Shown: in pieces, positions 53,089 to 60,409 of the stretch
Position numbering within the stretch: position 1 is the stretch's first letter
Layout: each line of letters opens with the position of its first letter
DNA from: a virus
IMG/VR virus record: IMGVR_UViG_3300033153_008203
Coordinates: 81,070-145,069 of that record
Reading direction: 5' to 3' (one strand)
DNA: 64,000 nucleotides
Made by a program: the position numbers and the translations under genes
Notes under the pieces: generated by a model
Told to the model about the DNA's origin: nothing
What the model saw: the letters and a program-made list of their open reading frames with translations, nothing else
Database searches by the model: none

Positions 53089-53746
53089 GCTTTTTCTTGT
53101 TTTTTCATAAAGAAATATAACTTTTCAATATCTTCAAAAGATCCATTATTCTTCATTTGATTGGCTTTACAAGAAATAACCTGAACATTTTTAGGAACGT
53201 AGCCAATTGAGTTGTCTATTCTGTCTAAGGTTGGACTATTATCTCTAGGGCCCGAAACACCAGTCCTACTTGAAAAAATTTTAATCCCTAGTATCGGGCA
53301 TACGTCTGGAATGATAACATGCTCTTCTAATATTGAGAATTCAAGCCCATTGGTCTTGGCTCTATGCTTTGCGCCTTTAAGCATTTTATAGGCCCTGTTT
53401 TTTCTCTGTGCTTTAAAGATAGAGACTCGTAATGCTCAAGATCTTTTTCTCTATGCTTTTTTGCTAAAGCGTTTGAGCATTCTTTGCATTTAGTTTGCTT
53501 CCCATGTTTTCCTCTTTTTAGCTTTGCGAATAAATCGAGTGTTTTAGTTTTTTTGCAACCTGTGCATTTCTTATGGGTAGGTATTTGTTCTTTTGGTTTA
53601 TTTTTCTTCTTTTTCTTACGATATTGCTTTTGATACTCTTCAAGACATTTTTTACATGTGTATTGAAGCTTGTCTTTACTGTTGCTATTAAAACTGAATC
53701 CGCTTATGTCTTTGTCTTGTTTGCATATATTACAATGTTTAGTCAT
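53085..53746 (-). pseudogene. HNH endonuclease gene, broken by a one-base deficit in an A-run
   Basis: Two overlapping frames (53327-53746 and 53085-53384) together make a phage HNH endonuclease. The first has two zinc-finger repeats (CNICKQDKDISGF...CKKC; CTGCKKTKTLDLFAK...CKEC), the second the nuclease part (MLKGAKHRAKTNGLEF, CPILGIKIF, SPTLDRIDNSIGYVPKNVQVIS). They join perfectly if one A is added to the A6 run at 53398-53403, or by -1 slippage there (REK-NRAYKMLKGAK). So it is a homing-type HNH gene that is either decayed, frameshifted on purpose, or miscalled in a homopolymer. Confidence 0.8.
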
Positions 53747-53768
53747 TTTAATCCTTCTTGTTGTTATT

Positions 53769-53777
53769 AGTATAACA
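53769..53777 (-). promoter_or_regulatory. Extended -10 promoter upstream of the HNH gene
   Basis: The minus strand reads TGTTATACT ~20 nt upstream of the HNH ATG at 53746. No clear -35. Lower confidence than the consensus promoters nearby. Confidence 0.4.
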
Positions 53778-54021
53778 CACTTTAAAGAAAAAATGACTAA
53801 AAAATAAAATAAATCTAATAGGAAGGCTTGGTACAGGAAATAATATCCCGCCGCTACATATGTACGTGTAACGACGAGAAAGACTCTAAAATAGGTAAAT
53901 TGAACTGAAAAATTTCTGAAAATTAATAAACAGTGATTGCTAGGTGATTCATAGTGATTAACGGATGTTTGACTGTAAACTGCTCACAGTCCCTGTACGT
54001 AGTACAGTGGCGCGAAGTGAA
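53778..54021. other. Intergenic region with tandem hairpins and a CCCGCC element
   Basis: No gene is seen. It contains two adjacent perfect hairpins, GACTGT/ACAGTC (53971-53976 with 53986-53991) and CTGTAC/GTACAG (53993-53998 with 54002-54007), without a U-tract on either strand. It also contains a copy of the ATATCCCGCC element (53844-53852) and the partial repeat GGTGATTCATAGTGATTAACG (about 53943-53963). Confidence 0.5.
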
Positions 54022-54317
54022 TCATAAACCGTATGGATCAACATCTGTTGCTGTAAATTTGTAAGTTGCACCTTCATCATTAAACATGTCCACTTGTATT
54101 TTGCATCCTGTTATGATTCTTTTCCTGATACAATGCACGTGTTTTTATCAAGTGCAATTTTATTACCATCACAACGCTTATATGGAACTAAAAAAGAACC
54201 TGAAATTTCTTTTGTGATTTTCGTAGGTGATGTAGTTAGTGATACTGTCTTTTTTACATTCATTTTAAAGTCGTCTATGTCAACTGATAATGGTCCGTTT
54301 GCTACAAATGATTTCAT
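54022..54317 (-). pseudogene. Small accessory protein gene, likely frameshifted, paralog of the next gene
   Basis: The frame from 54317 ends at 54111 (MKSFVANGPLSVDIDDF...VSGKES), but the following -1 frame continues with IITGCKIQVDMFNDEGATY to a stop at 54022. The joined product (SGK-RIITGCKI) lines up with the neighbouring paralog (HGN-RWLITECRI) through its C-terminus. The junction is a GGAAAAG run (54119-54125) that would need one more A. So this is a paralog broken by a single base in a homopolymer, or one expressed by -1 slippage. Confidence 0.65.
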
Positions 54318-54577
54318 TATGACTCCTTTTCTAATCCTTGTGCTATAAATTCAAACTCTGTGCCATATAACTTGATGTCTCTCGAAGTAATACGACATTC
54401 TGTGATAAGCCATCTATTTCCATGTACACAATCTATAATTGTGAATTCACTTGCCATATTCAAGTCTTTAGCATAGATTTTTACTAAAAATGATCCCGCG
54501 ATTAATGCATCGTCTGTTACGGTTGTTTCTAAGTCTTCTATGTCTAGCGCATCGGGGCCTTTTACTAAGATTGTCAT
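54317..54577 (-). CDS. Small accessory protein, intact paralog, 86 aa
   Basis: Start at 54577 (SD GAGGAGTATAGT, MTILVKGPDALDIEDL), since an upstream start would overlap the promoter at 54603-54631. The product has an acidic N-terminal segment, a beta region (GSFLVKIYAKDLNMASEF) and RWLITECRITSRDIKLYGTEFEFIAQ. Its C-terminal strand pattern is remotely reminiscent of tube-like proteins but too short to call. Overlaps its paralog by one base (ATG/TAA). Confidence 0.65.
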   Translation of the reverse strand: MTILVKGPDALDIEDLETTVTDDALIAGSFLVKIYAKDLNMASEFTIIDCVHGNRWLITECRITSRDIKLYGTEFEFIAQGLEKES

Positions 54578-54602
54578 ACTATACTCCTCTAAGCGTATGT
54601 AT

Positions 54603-54631
54603 ATTATAACAAGTGTTCGCCGATTTGTCAA
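54603..54631 (-). promoter_or_regulatory. Sigma70-type promoter
   Basis: Minus strand: TTGACA (54626-54631), 17 bp, TATAAT (54603-54608). It drives the two paralogous accessory genes and lies between them and the receiver-domain gene. Confidence 0.92.
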
Positions 54632-54638
54632 GGGAAAT

Positions 54639-55037
54639 CTAGTGTTTAGTCCTCTTTCTTCCACCTTTATCCATGGCTTTTGTTACTGAGTCTACTAGGC
54701 CATTAGAACAGAATGGTTTCTCGATGTAATCACATACTCCTCTTGCCAGTAAGCAAGTCTTACTCGCTGTTCCTGTCGCTGTAAGCACAACTATTGGTAT
54801 ATCGTTTATTGCATTCATTAATGCAGTCTTTTTTACAAAAGTGCAACCATCCATTCCTGGCATTTTAAGATCAAGAAGTATTGCGTCTAAATTCTCATTA
54901 TGTGCAATCTCTATTGCTTCTTCTGCAGTATTTGTAGTGAGGACATTAAATCCTTTAGTCTCAAATAAGAATTTAAGCATTGCTAGTATTTGATCATCAT
55001 CGTCAACTATTAACAGTGTGCTGTCTTCTTCAATCAT
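54639..55037 (-). CDS. Orphan response-regulator receiver domain, 132 aa
   Basis: A complete CheY-like receiver with no output domain. The acidic pocket is VDDDDQ (D12-D15), the phospho-acceptor D56 lies in LLDLKMPGMDG, T86 in VVLTATG and K107 in YIEKPF, all family-typical. I choose ATG 55037 (CAGGAGAATACAG-ATG). It could intercept a host phosphorelay, titrating phosphate from a histidine kinase, or act as a phospho-dependent switch for a phage partner. A stand-alone receiver is rare in phages. No kinase is seen nearby. Confidence 0.9.
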   Translation of the reverse strand: MIEEDSTLLIVDDDDQILAMLKFLFETKGFNVLTTNTAEEAIEIAHNENLDAILLDLKMPGMDGCTFVKKTALMNAINDIPIVVLTATGTASKTCLLARGVCDYIEKPFCSNGLVDSVTKAMDKGGRKRTKH

Positions 55038-55146
55038 CTGTATTCTCCTGGTTTGAATTGTACTCATAAGCAAGGTGCAAGTCATAGATGTAGAGCGATA
55101 TTTAATATAAAAAGATTATTGGAAGATAATGCTAAACTATGTACGA

Positions 55147-56264
55147 TTAACCAGGTATGAAGGTATTCCCTTTGTGTTCGTTTTTAGTTGCCGTGATTAT
55201 CTGCAAGTTGTTTTCAACGTGTAATCCGCAAACCAATGGATGATGCATTGGTACGATATGATCGACATGAAAAGATACGTACCCAGCCTCTTTGTTTAGC
55301 CTACGCATCTCTCTGTAGATGAGTCTTATTGCTGTTGTGTCTCCCCCCAAGCTACTTTTGCTTCTTTGTGTCTACGTTTAATGCTTACTTTGTTCTCTTT
55401 TTTTCATGCTCTATGACGCTTTCTATAGTCGTCTTTGTTGTCTTGGTAGTGTTGAGATCGTTTCTTTCTTGTGCAATCTGTGCAGTAGTAGCTTAGGTGA
55501 TCTGGAGACTGATAGTTTATATAAAACTCTTTAAAGGTTTTTTCTGTGTTGCAGTGCTTGCACAGTTTTGTTTTATCAGTAAGGATTAGCGTGTCATATA
55601 GTGTTCTTATGGCTGGTTTATCGATTTTCAATGTATGTCGTTTTCTTTCTTCTTGAGTTGATACTGCTTTACATGAAGAACAATATTTGTTTCTGCCTTT
55701 ATTCAAGACTATATTGGTGCATTCTTTGTTTTTACATTGCCTGGTTGTAGGCACTAATAGCCTATCTGTATTTGTTTTGTATTTTTTTCTTGTTCTTCTC
55801 TTTTCTCTAACTATATCTGAACAATCAAAACACCAATATTGTTTTCCTCTATCTGTGTCTTTTAGTAATGAAAAGTGTCTTTTGGCTTTCATTTGTTTGC
55901 AAGAGTAACATTTTATTTTAGGTCTACGTTTTATGTCTGGGTTTAGCACGCCTTTTCTGTGTCTTATCGCTGCGTTGACGCAGTCCCGACATCTGCTATG
56001 AAATCCAGACTGCTCATGCTTAACAATCTCAAACAACTCTATTGGCTTTTCTATTTTACATTTAGTGCATACTTTAGATATTAAATCTACTGAATCATAG
56101 GTTAAATCTTTATTTTTTTTCTTATATTCCTCTCTTTTTTGTTTTGCATATTTAACGTTACACTCTTTGCACCACCATTCGCGTCCAGTCTTATTTTTTT
56201 CTGAACGCTTTCTGTTACCAAATTCTAATTTACCTTTATTAATCTTGCATCTTGGGCACACCAT
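55147..56264 (-). pseudogene. HNH endonuclease with zinc-finger repeats, broken by UGA and a one-base deficit
   Basis: The frame 55404-56264 encodes at least five Cys4-type repeats of the phage HNH type (CPRCKINKGKLEFGNRKR; CTKCKIEKPIELFEI; CYSCKQMKAKRHFSLL; CKHCNTEKTFKEFYI). It stops at UGA (55404-55406, after YRKRHRA), where a Trp codon would fit the family. The same frame then continues (KKENKVSIKRRHKEAKVAW) to a G6 run at 55343-55348; adding one G joins it to the HNH core at 55147-55350 (HVDHIVPMHHP, GLHVENNLQIITATKNEHKGN). This is therefore a decayed homing endonuclease, not two genes. Confidence 0.78.
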
Positions 56265-56313
56265 CGCTGTCTCCTTAAAATTAGTTCCAATATAACTATT
56301 ATGTTATATATGC

Positions 56314-56322
56314 ATTATAACA
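56314..56322 (-). promoter_or_regulatory. Extended -10 promoter for the HNH/accessory operon
   Basis: The minus strand reads TGTTATAAT ~50 nt upstream of the HNH gene start at 56264. It lies in the 211-bp divergent region between the minus-strand accessory genes and the plus-strand array. No -35 is convincing. Confidence 0.5.
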
Positions 56323-56441
56323 CATTGTTAACACTAAAATACCTAAAAATAAGTATATAATTTTATAGTTCAATCCTACTGTTTTTCAGTATCAATCGTT
56401 TTGGAGTCTATAGATTTATATAGTGATTATGGTGTTCGGCA

Positions 56442-56461
56442 AGCGAGGCCCGGCCTTCGCT
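56442..56461 (+). promoter_or_regulatory. Hairpin in the leader of the plus-strand gene array
   Basis: AGCGAGG pairs with CCTTCGCT (7 bp with one wobble) around a CCCGGC loop in the untranslated leader before the first plus-strand gene. It is not followed by a U-tract and may regulate or protect the transcript. Confidence 0.45.
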
Positions 56462-56475
56462 GAGAGAGGTTGAAC

Positions 56476-56511
56476 ATGGCAATTAAGCCTAAACGTAAAC
56501 GATGGAGGTAG
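56476..56511 (+). CDS. Possible 11-aa basic leader peptide
   Basis: ATG with SD AGAGAGGTTGAAC, reading MAIKPKRKRWR then UAG, where the UAG lies inside the Shine-Dalgarno of the next gene (GGAGGTAGAGAG). It would couple translation of the first zinc-ribbon gene. Its shortness makes it tentative. Confidence 0.35.
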   Translation: MAIKPKRKRWR

Positions 56512-56515
56512 AGAG

Positions 56516-56743
56516 ATGAAGAAGATAATAGAAGTAAAAGACAGCAAAGACTTTGAGTGTCCTGAGTGTAGTGGCGACATGCTAGATGATGGTACTACTA
56601 CGCACTGTACTGTGTGTTGTCAAGTATTCAAGAGTAAGGACTTGATTGCAGTGGACACCATCTATGTCATGGAGGACAGTGACATGATCAAGGATGATAG
56701 TGGGATAGGCTATGAGCTACGTGAGCTCTTAGCTAAGATGTAA
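56516..56743 (+). CDS. Small zinc-ribbon protein, 75 aa
   Basis: CPECSGDMLDDG and HCTVCCQ form two CxxC knuckles separated by ~14 residues, the classic zinc-ribbon spacing. The C-terminus is acidic. It is the first substantial gene of the divergent plus-strand array and has SD GGAGGTAGAGAG. Possibly a small transcription or RNA-binding factor, unproven. Confidence 0.7.
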   Translation: MKKIIEVKDSKDFECPECSGDMLDDGTTTHCTVCCQVFKSKDLIAVDTIYVMEDSDMIKDDSGIGYELRELLAKM

Positions 56744-56771
56744 GTTAACCATAATGAACAAGGAGAGAGTC

Positions 56772-57014
56772 ATGAAGAGAATCATAGTGAGAGTACCAGC
56801 TACACCTAAGAACAATGCAGTATCAGTAGATGTAGTACGCATGGCATACAATGCACTAACAGGTGATCCTACTACTAGGCTCACTAGTAAGACAGTACAG
56901 CCTACTGATATACAGGCATGGATAGATGCTGAGATGTGCACATGTGTAGATGTAGACAGTGTACGTGTAGCAATGCTTGAGCTTAGACGTGTACCTGGTG
57001 TATGTGTAGCATAA
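56772..57014 (+). CDS. Small hypothetical protein, 80 aa
   Basis: Start at 56772 (AAGGAGAGAGTC-ATG, MKRIIVRVPATPKNN). It is rich in Val, Thr and Ala, with two Cys (EMCTCVDVDSV) near the C-terminus. No family recognised. Codon use is unusual compared with the late genes (many GTA, ACA and GCA codons). Confidence 0.6.
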   Translation: MKRIIVRVPATPKNNAVSVDVVRMAYNALTGDPTTRLTSKTVQPTDIQAWIDAEMCTCVDVDSVRVAMLELRRVPGVCVA

Positions 57015-57045
57015 CGCTAACCTTAACTAGAGAGGAGAGAGTACA

Positions 57046-57201
57046 ATGAGAGATATGAAGAATGATAGGCTTACATGGAAGGATAAGCATGAGGACATGG
57101 TGTCCTTGGTTAAGACAGTAGCTGATGCTCTAGTGCTAGGTGCACTGGGCATAGTGCTGTGTATACTGTTCTTTTCATTAACCCCATATGCAGGAGCGTG
57201 A
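57046..57201 (+). CDS. Single-span membrane protein, 51 aa
   Basis: ATG at 57046 with SD GAGAGGAGAGAGTACA. A charged N-terminal ~20 residues is followed by a hydrophobic segment LVLGALGIVLCILFFSLTPYA. Very short, tightly packed with its neighbours. Could be a small membrane modulator of the host. Confidence 0.6.
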   Translation: MRDMKNDRLTWKDKHEDMVSLVKTVADALVLGALGIVLCILFFSLTPYAGA

Positions 57202-57202
57202 T

Positions 57203-57334
57203 ATGAAATACCTTATGTATCCAGTAGACTTCATGATAGGCGCATTGGGCGCACTGTACATAGTAACTGATCTACTGTTTGAGTATGCAGTAGAGGCATT
57301 CGAACTTAAACTTAAGCAACTGCTAGGGAGGTAG
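57203..57334 (+). CDS. Small membrane-associated protein, 43 aa
   Basis: ATG at 57203, one base after the previous stop (TGATATG). It has a hydrophobic N-terminal segment (YLMYPVDFMIGALGALYIVTDLLF) and a short charged C-terminus (EYAVEAFELKLKQLLGR). Coupled to its upstream neighbour. Function unknown. Confidence 0.55.
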   Translation: MKYLMYPVDFMIGALGALYIVTDLLFEYAVEAFELKLKQLLGR

Positions 57335-57338
57335 AGTC

Positions 57339-57521
57339 ATGGTAGAAGTTAGTGTTATGGATAAAGAGTTCTTTTACTTCAACGATGTAGAGGAACTAAG
57401 GGCTGCTGAGTCATACCTCTTGGGTGTGCATGGCGGATACTTATATAAGGACATAAAGACTAAGGCTATAGATGCCTTGCCTGCTGGTAAAGAGGTAAAC
57501 AGGTGGGAAGATGTACTGTAA
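57339..57521 (+). CDS. Small hypothetical protein, 60 aa
   Basis: Not recognised. Acidic N-terminal half (VMDKEFFYFNDVEELRAAESYL) and an amphipathic C-terminus. SD GGGAGGTAGAGTC. Its stop overlaps a possible ATG at 57511 that opens a frame into the next gene. Confidence 0.58.
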   Translation: MVEVSVMDKEFFYFNDVEELRAAESYLLGVHGGYLYKDIKTKAIDALPAGKEVNRWEDVL

Positions 57522-57642
57522 CGGCCTGCCTGAGCGTAATGTAGGGTTCTTGCCCTACGTGCATGAGATTCTCAGGATACTAGAGAGTGAGAGTTTGGCT
57601 ATTGAGCCGATTCAATTAAACCTTAAACTAGAGGAGAGCGTC

Positions 57643-57957
57643 ATGTGTGAGAGATGTATGAAGACTAGAGAGGAGCAGATAGAGTGGGATAAGACACATA
57701 AACTAAACGGAGGTAGAGAGATGAAGACTAAAGAGAGTAATCCTGTACAAGGCGATCCTCAGTTGTTTGAGGAAATAGAGAAGCAAGATCCTCGTGAAGT
57801 CTACGAAGAACCACAAAGTAGAAGTTTGCTGCATCATAAGGCAGGTGTATGTCCACAGTGTGAGGCAGACATGTATGTTGTGTCTACTAGCAAAGCATTC
57901 GGTAAGTCTAATCAGGCTTGTGAGTGTGAGCATTGTGGTTATGTTGAGAATAGATAA
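57643..57957 (+). CDS. Zinc-binding protein, 104 aa
   Basis: I choose ATG 57643 because its leader (CCTTAAACTAGAGGAGAGCGTC-ATG) is the same as that of the gene at 57046, and because the upstream in-frame extension (57511-57642) contains a perfect GTAGGG/CCCTAC hairpin, suggesting leader rather than coding sequence. A third possible start is at 57721 (ACGGAGGTAGAGAG-ATG). The protein has CERCMK at the N-terminus and CPQCEADMY plus CECEHCGYV at the C-terminus. The middle is acidic. Family not recognised. Confidence 0.6.
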   Translation: MCERCMKTREEQIEWDKTHKLNGGREMKTKESNPVQGDPQLFEEIEKQDPREVYEEPQSRSLLHHKAGVCPQCEADMYVVSTSKAFGKSNQACECEHCGYVENR

Positions 57958-57979
57958 AGGCAATTCCGCCGAAATAAAC
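57956..57979 (+). repeat. Intergenic CCGCC element, copy a
   Basis: AAAGGCAATTCCGCCGAAATAAAC lies between two genes and matches the TerL-leader copy (40769-40797) over AATTC(C)CGCCGAAATAAA. Related elements recur at 61905, 62301, 62581, 63213 and 63690. Confidence 0.55.
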
Positions 57980-58005
57980 TTTAACTTTTAATAAGGAGAG
58001 AGATC

Positions 58006-58782
58006 ATGAAGAACAGAATAGAAGAGAAGGTAAGCGAGAACTATCTGCAGAGAACTACTGATGCAGATCCAAATATCAAGGTACGTCCAGATTGGATGTG
58101 TCGTAATGCTATCTTTGACTTGAGAGAGAAGGTTCTCTCAGGTGATCTCGATAGGACAGAGGATCTAGATGTGATCCAAGCTGTGTGCTTCAACATGAGT
58201 GACAAATATCTAGGGCCAGTACGTGGTCTAGGTGTAACCATTCATAAAGAAGAGGGAGTTGTGCTAGATCAGGCAACTCAATGGTCATTAGATCATCCTA
58301 CTAGGCTCACAGGTGAGTCCTTAGAGAGAGACTATCTCGATGGACCAGACTGCATGCTCCAGAACGATTATGGAGAGTCAGCTATGGAGAGAATGGTATG
58401 GGAAAGAGATATCCGTATCAGGAACTTCTTCAGAGTGTCAGGTACTATCAAGAAGGCATTGACGCATAAGAACAAGCTACTGATGGCTAAGGTAGCAGCA
58501 AGGTTCTGGAAGAGATGCTTCAATCAGGATGATAAGCTCTGGCTCACAGTAGAACAGAAGTCAGCTATAGTCTGGTTACTGGATAAGCACTATAAAGAGT
58601 ATCCTAAGGTAAAGAAGACGGCTTGGGGTCCAGTAGCAACAGATCTGAAGCATACTTTACTCGGACATCCTGATGATAGGAACAGAGCAGAGTGTGGTGT
58701 AGGTGATATCTATAGTGACAATGTAGAAGGTGGGATAAACCCAGAAACTCAGATGATACTAGCTGAGGAAATAGCTAACTAG
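58006..58782 (+). CDS. Hypothetical protein, 258 aa; largest gene of the plus-strand array
   Basis: Not recognised. A soluble, charged protein with a C-terminal part rich in Glu, Asp, Lys and Tyr (AVKKTAWGPVATDLKHTL region), and the repeated pattern W-x-RCFNQDDKLWLTVEQKSAIVWLLDKHY. It has a good SD (AAGGAGAGAGATC) and follows a CCGCC element. The size suggests a real enzyme or regulator, but no motif gives it away. Confidence 0.65.
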   Translation: MKNRIEEKVSENYLQRTTDADPNIKVRPDWMCRNAIFDLREKVLSGDLDRTEDLDVIQAVCFNMSDKYLGPVRGLGVTIHKEEGVVLDQATQWSLDHPTRLTGESLERDYLDGPDCMLQNDYGESAMERMVWERDIRIRNFFRVSGTIKKALTHKNKLLMAKVAARFWKRCFNQDDKLWLTVEQKSAIVWLLDKHYKEYPKVKKTAWGPVATDLKHTLLGHPDDRNRAECGVGDIYSDNVEGGINPETQMILAEEIAN

Positions 58783-58790
58783 AGTATAAC

Positions 58791-58812
58791 GGGGAGTCAG
58801 CAATGGCTCCCC
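58791..58812 (+). terminator. Weak terminator-like hairpin
   Basis: GGGGAGTC pairs with GGCTCCCC (8 bp including a T-G wobble) around AGCAAT, followed by ATAATTT rather than a strong U-tract. It sits in the 49-bp gap between two genes; partial termination or mRNA stabilisation. Confidence 0.5.
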
Positions 58813-58831
58813 ATAATTTAAGGAGGAGAGA

Positions 58832-59065
58832 ATGGCTATTGTATGTAGAGAGTGTGGAGAAGAGATTAGTGCTCCAGGTGGAGATGTGTGTGGCAACTGT
58901 AGTGACGTAGTAATATATGTATGGCCAGATGGTTTATGGGTTGAAGCATATGAGTACTGCGAAACAGCTGATGCTTGGAGAGGTGATGATTTCCAACAGA
59001 TAACAGTACCATTACGTGATGCAGAAGATATAGATGTTTACGTAGATGAATTAATGAATAAGTGA
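58832..59065 (+). CDS. Zinc-ribbon protein, 77 aa
   Basis: CRECGEEI and CGNCSDVV form two CxxC knuckles at the N-terminus; the rest is acidic with many aromatic residues (YVWPDGLWVEAYEYCETADAWRG). SD AAGGAGGAGAG. The gene ends at UGA (59063-59065), which continues into the repeat GTGATTCAC. Confidence 0.68.
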   Translation: MAIVCRECGEEISAPGGDVCGNCSDVVIYVWPDGLWVEAYEYCETADAWRGDDFQQITVPLRDAEDIDVYVDELMNK

Positions 59066-59377
59066 TTCACCCTGTCTATCAGTGAGAGCTGGTAGATGGG
59101 CTTGCTTTACTTACTAGTGCCTTAAGACATCCGTGCTCTACATATTAAGGGGCCGTGTTATTCGCTCGCTTCGCTCGCTAAAGAATGTTGTTCTCTTTGT
59201 TCACTACTATTATATAAAACAAATCAAAATCAATAGCGCAAATCATATGTGATTCACTACGTTTCATCACTGTGTGTATAGCCGGGTACTATTTTAAGCG
59301 TTGCCTTAATAGATACGTGAGTACTATTTTTTCTCTCTTATATTAAATTTACTTTAACTCTATTTGGGAGAGATACA
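59066..59377 (+). other. Intergenic leader with repeats before RNase HI
   Basis: No gene is seen. It contains the tandem CGCTCGCTT/CGCTCGCTA sequence (59163-59180), a promoter-like TTGTTC-17-TATATA (about 59189-59217), two copies of the GTGATTCAC family (59064-59072 and AATCATATGTGATTCAC at 59241-59257), and a pyrimidine-rich leader GTGAGTACTATTTTTTCTCTC (about 59317-59337) that is repeated before the next gene. Confidence 0.5.
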
Positions 59378-59860
59378 ATGAACATACTAATATACACAGA
59401 CGGAGCATGCTCTGGTAATCACAGTAAGGATATCGAAGGCTCAGGTGGTATAGGCATCGTAATGGCATGCTACAATGATAATGGAACATTACGCAAAGAG
59501 CGTCACATCTCAAAGTATGTTCCTAACGCTACAAACAACATAACAGAGCTACAGGCTGCTATTGAAGCAATCAAGGCTGTTGCTACTGGCACACCTATAA
59601 CTGTTCATTCTGATTCGCAATATGTAGTAAAGGGAATCACCGAATGGATATCCAACTGGAAGAAGAAAGGTTGGAAAGGCTCTAACAGGAAGCCTGTTGC
59701 TAATAGAGAGCTATGGCAGGAACTTGATGAGTTAAACCATGATAAGATCACATGGGTTTGGCTTAAGGGCCACGATGGTCATCCCGAGCAAGAGATGGCT
59801 GATACTCTTGCTGTAGAGGCTGCTACTTCAGGAAAAGACAGTGATACAACAATAGCGTGA
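59378..59860 (+). CDS. rnhA: Ribonuclease HI, 160 aa
   Basis: The four acidic residues are in place: D8 (IYTDGACSGN), E57 (NNITELQAAI), D79 (HSDSQYVV) and D142 (EMADTLA), with the basic handle-like KKKGWKGSNRKPV and a His in WLKGHDGHPEQ. Length 160 aa is normal for RNase HI. It removes RNA from RNA-DNA hybrids such as replication primers. It is the only replication-type enzyme recognised in the plus-strand array. Confidence 0.95.
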   Translation: MNILIYTDGACSGNHSKDIEGSGGIGIVMACYNDNGTLRKERHISKYVPNATNNITELQAAIEAIKAVATGTPITVHSDSQYVVKGITEWISNWKKKGWKGSNRKPVANRELWQELDELNHDKITWVWLKGHDGHPEQEMADTLAVEAATSGKDSDTTIA

Positions 59861-59888
59861 GTATTATTTTTTCTCTTATTTGAAATTT
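59855..59888 (+). repeat. Pyrimidine-rich leader repeat, second copy
   Basis: GTGAGTATTATTTTTTCTCTTATTT-GAAATTT closely matches the leader before RNase HI (59315-59350), and a looser version precedes the last gene of the window (63710-63745). These may be a shared 5' leader or promoter element. Confidence 0.5.
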
Positions 59889-59920
59889 TTAATTTAATTT
59901 ATTTAATTTGGGAGTACATG

Positions 59921-60094
59921 ATGAGCGAAGAGACAAAGACAAAAGAAGAACAGAAGAAAGCCAACATCAAGAAGGTTGCATACGGTGTTGGTATGATGGG
60001 CGTGGCCGTTGTGGGTATATACACATTGGGCTTGATACCAGGGCTCATAGCAGGCATTGGAGCACACAAGGCAACTAAAACCGGCGACATTTAA
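59921..60094 (+). CDS. Small membrane protein, 57 aa
   Basis: ATG at 59921 (or the adjacent ATG at 59918). Basic, Lys-rich N-terminus (MSEETKTKEEQKKANIKK) and a C-terminal hydrophobic part (GVGMMGVAVVGIYTLGLIPGLIAGIGA). One or two membrane spans. No family. Confidence 0.58.
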   Translation: MSEETKTKEEQKKANIKKVAYGVGMMGVAVVGIYTLGLIPGLIAGIGAHKATKTGDI

Positions 60095-60119
60095 TTTAAT
60101 TATACAATAGGAGAGAGCT

Positions 60120-60317
60120 ATGTTTGGAATTGATTTGATGTTGGTTGGGTTTTTCGTAACTATTGGCGGTAAAGGTGCTATCGATACATATGATGGCGGC
60201 AAGCAGCTTATCAAGGGCATCACTCAGAGTGAGAAGGCTCATGACATGATGGACAAGGTACACAAAACGGTAGACAACACGCTCGATAGACATAAAGACG
60301 AGCACAAAGATAAATAA
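60120..60317 (+). CDS. Small hypothetical protein, 65 aa
   Basis: Not recognised. A hydrophobic N-terminus (FGIDLMLVGFFVTIGG) suggests a membrane anchor; the remainder is charged with His (HKTVDNTLDRHKDEHKDK). SD AGGAGAGAGCT. It is followed by a strong intrinsic terminator. Confidence 0.6.
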   Translation: MFGIDLMLVGFFVTIGGKGAIDTYDGGKQLIKGITQSEKAHDMMDKVHKTVDNTLDRHKDEHKDK

Positions 60318-60326
60318 GCCTCCTCT

Positions 60327-60359
60327 GCTCCGACTCTGAAAAGGGTTGGAGCTTTTTTT
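60327..60359 (+). terminator. Intrinsic terminator after the RNase HI unit
   Basis: GCTCCGAC pairs with GTTGGAGC (8 bp) around a 10-nt loop, followed by TTTTTTTA. It ends the transcript that includes RNase HI and two small membrane proteins. Confidence 0.92.
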
Positions 60360-60409
60360 AATTCAGGGTTATACGTTTGGCATATCTCGTGATTCACAAG
60401 GAGGATATC

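Noticed and set aside
59163-59180. CRISPR-like repeat (CGCTCGCTT tandem)
   Set aside because: Only two 9-nt units with no spacers; no array or cas-like gene nearby.
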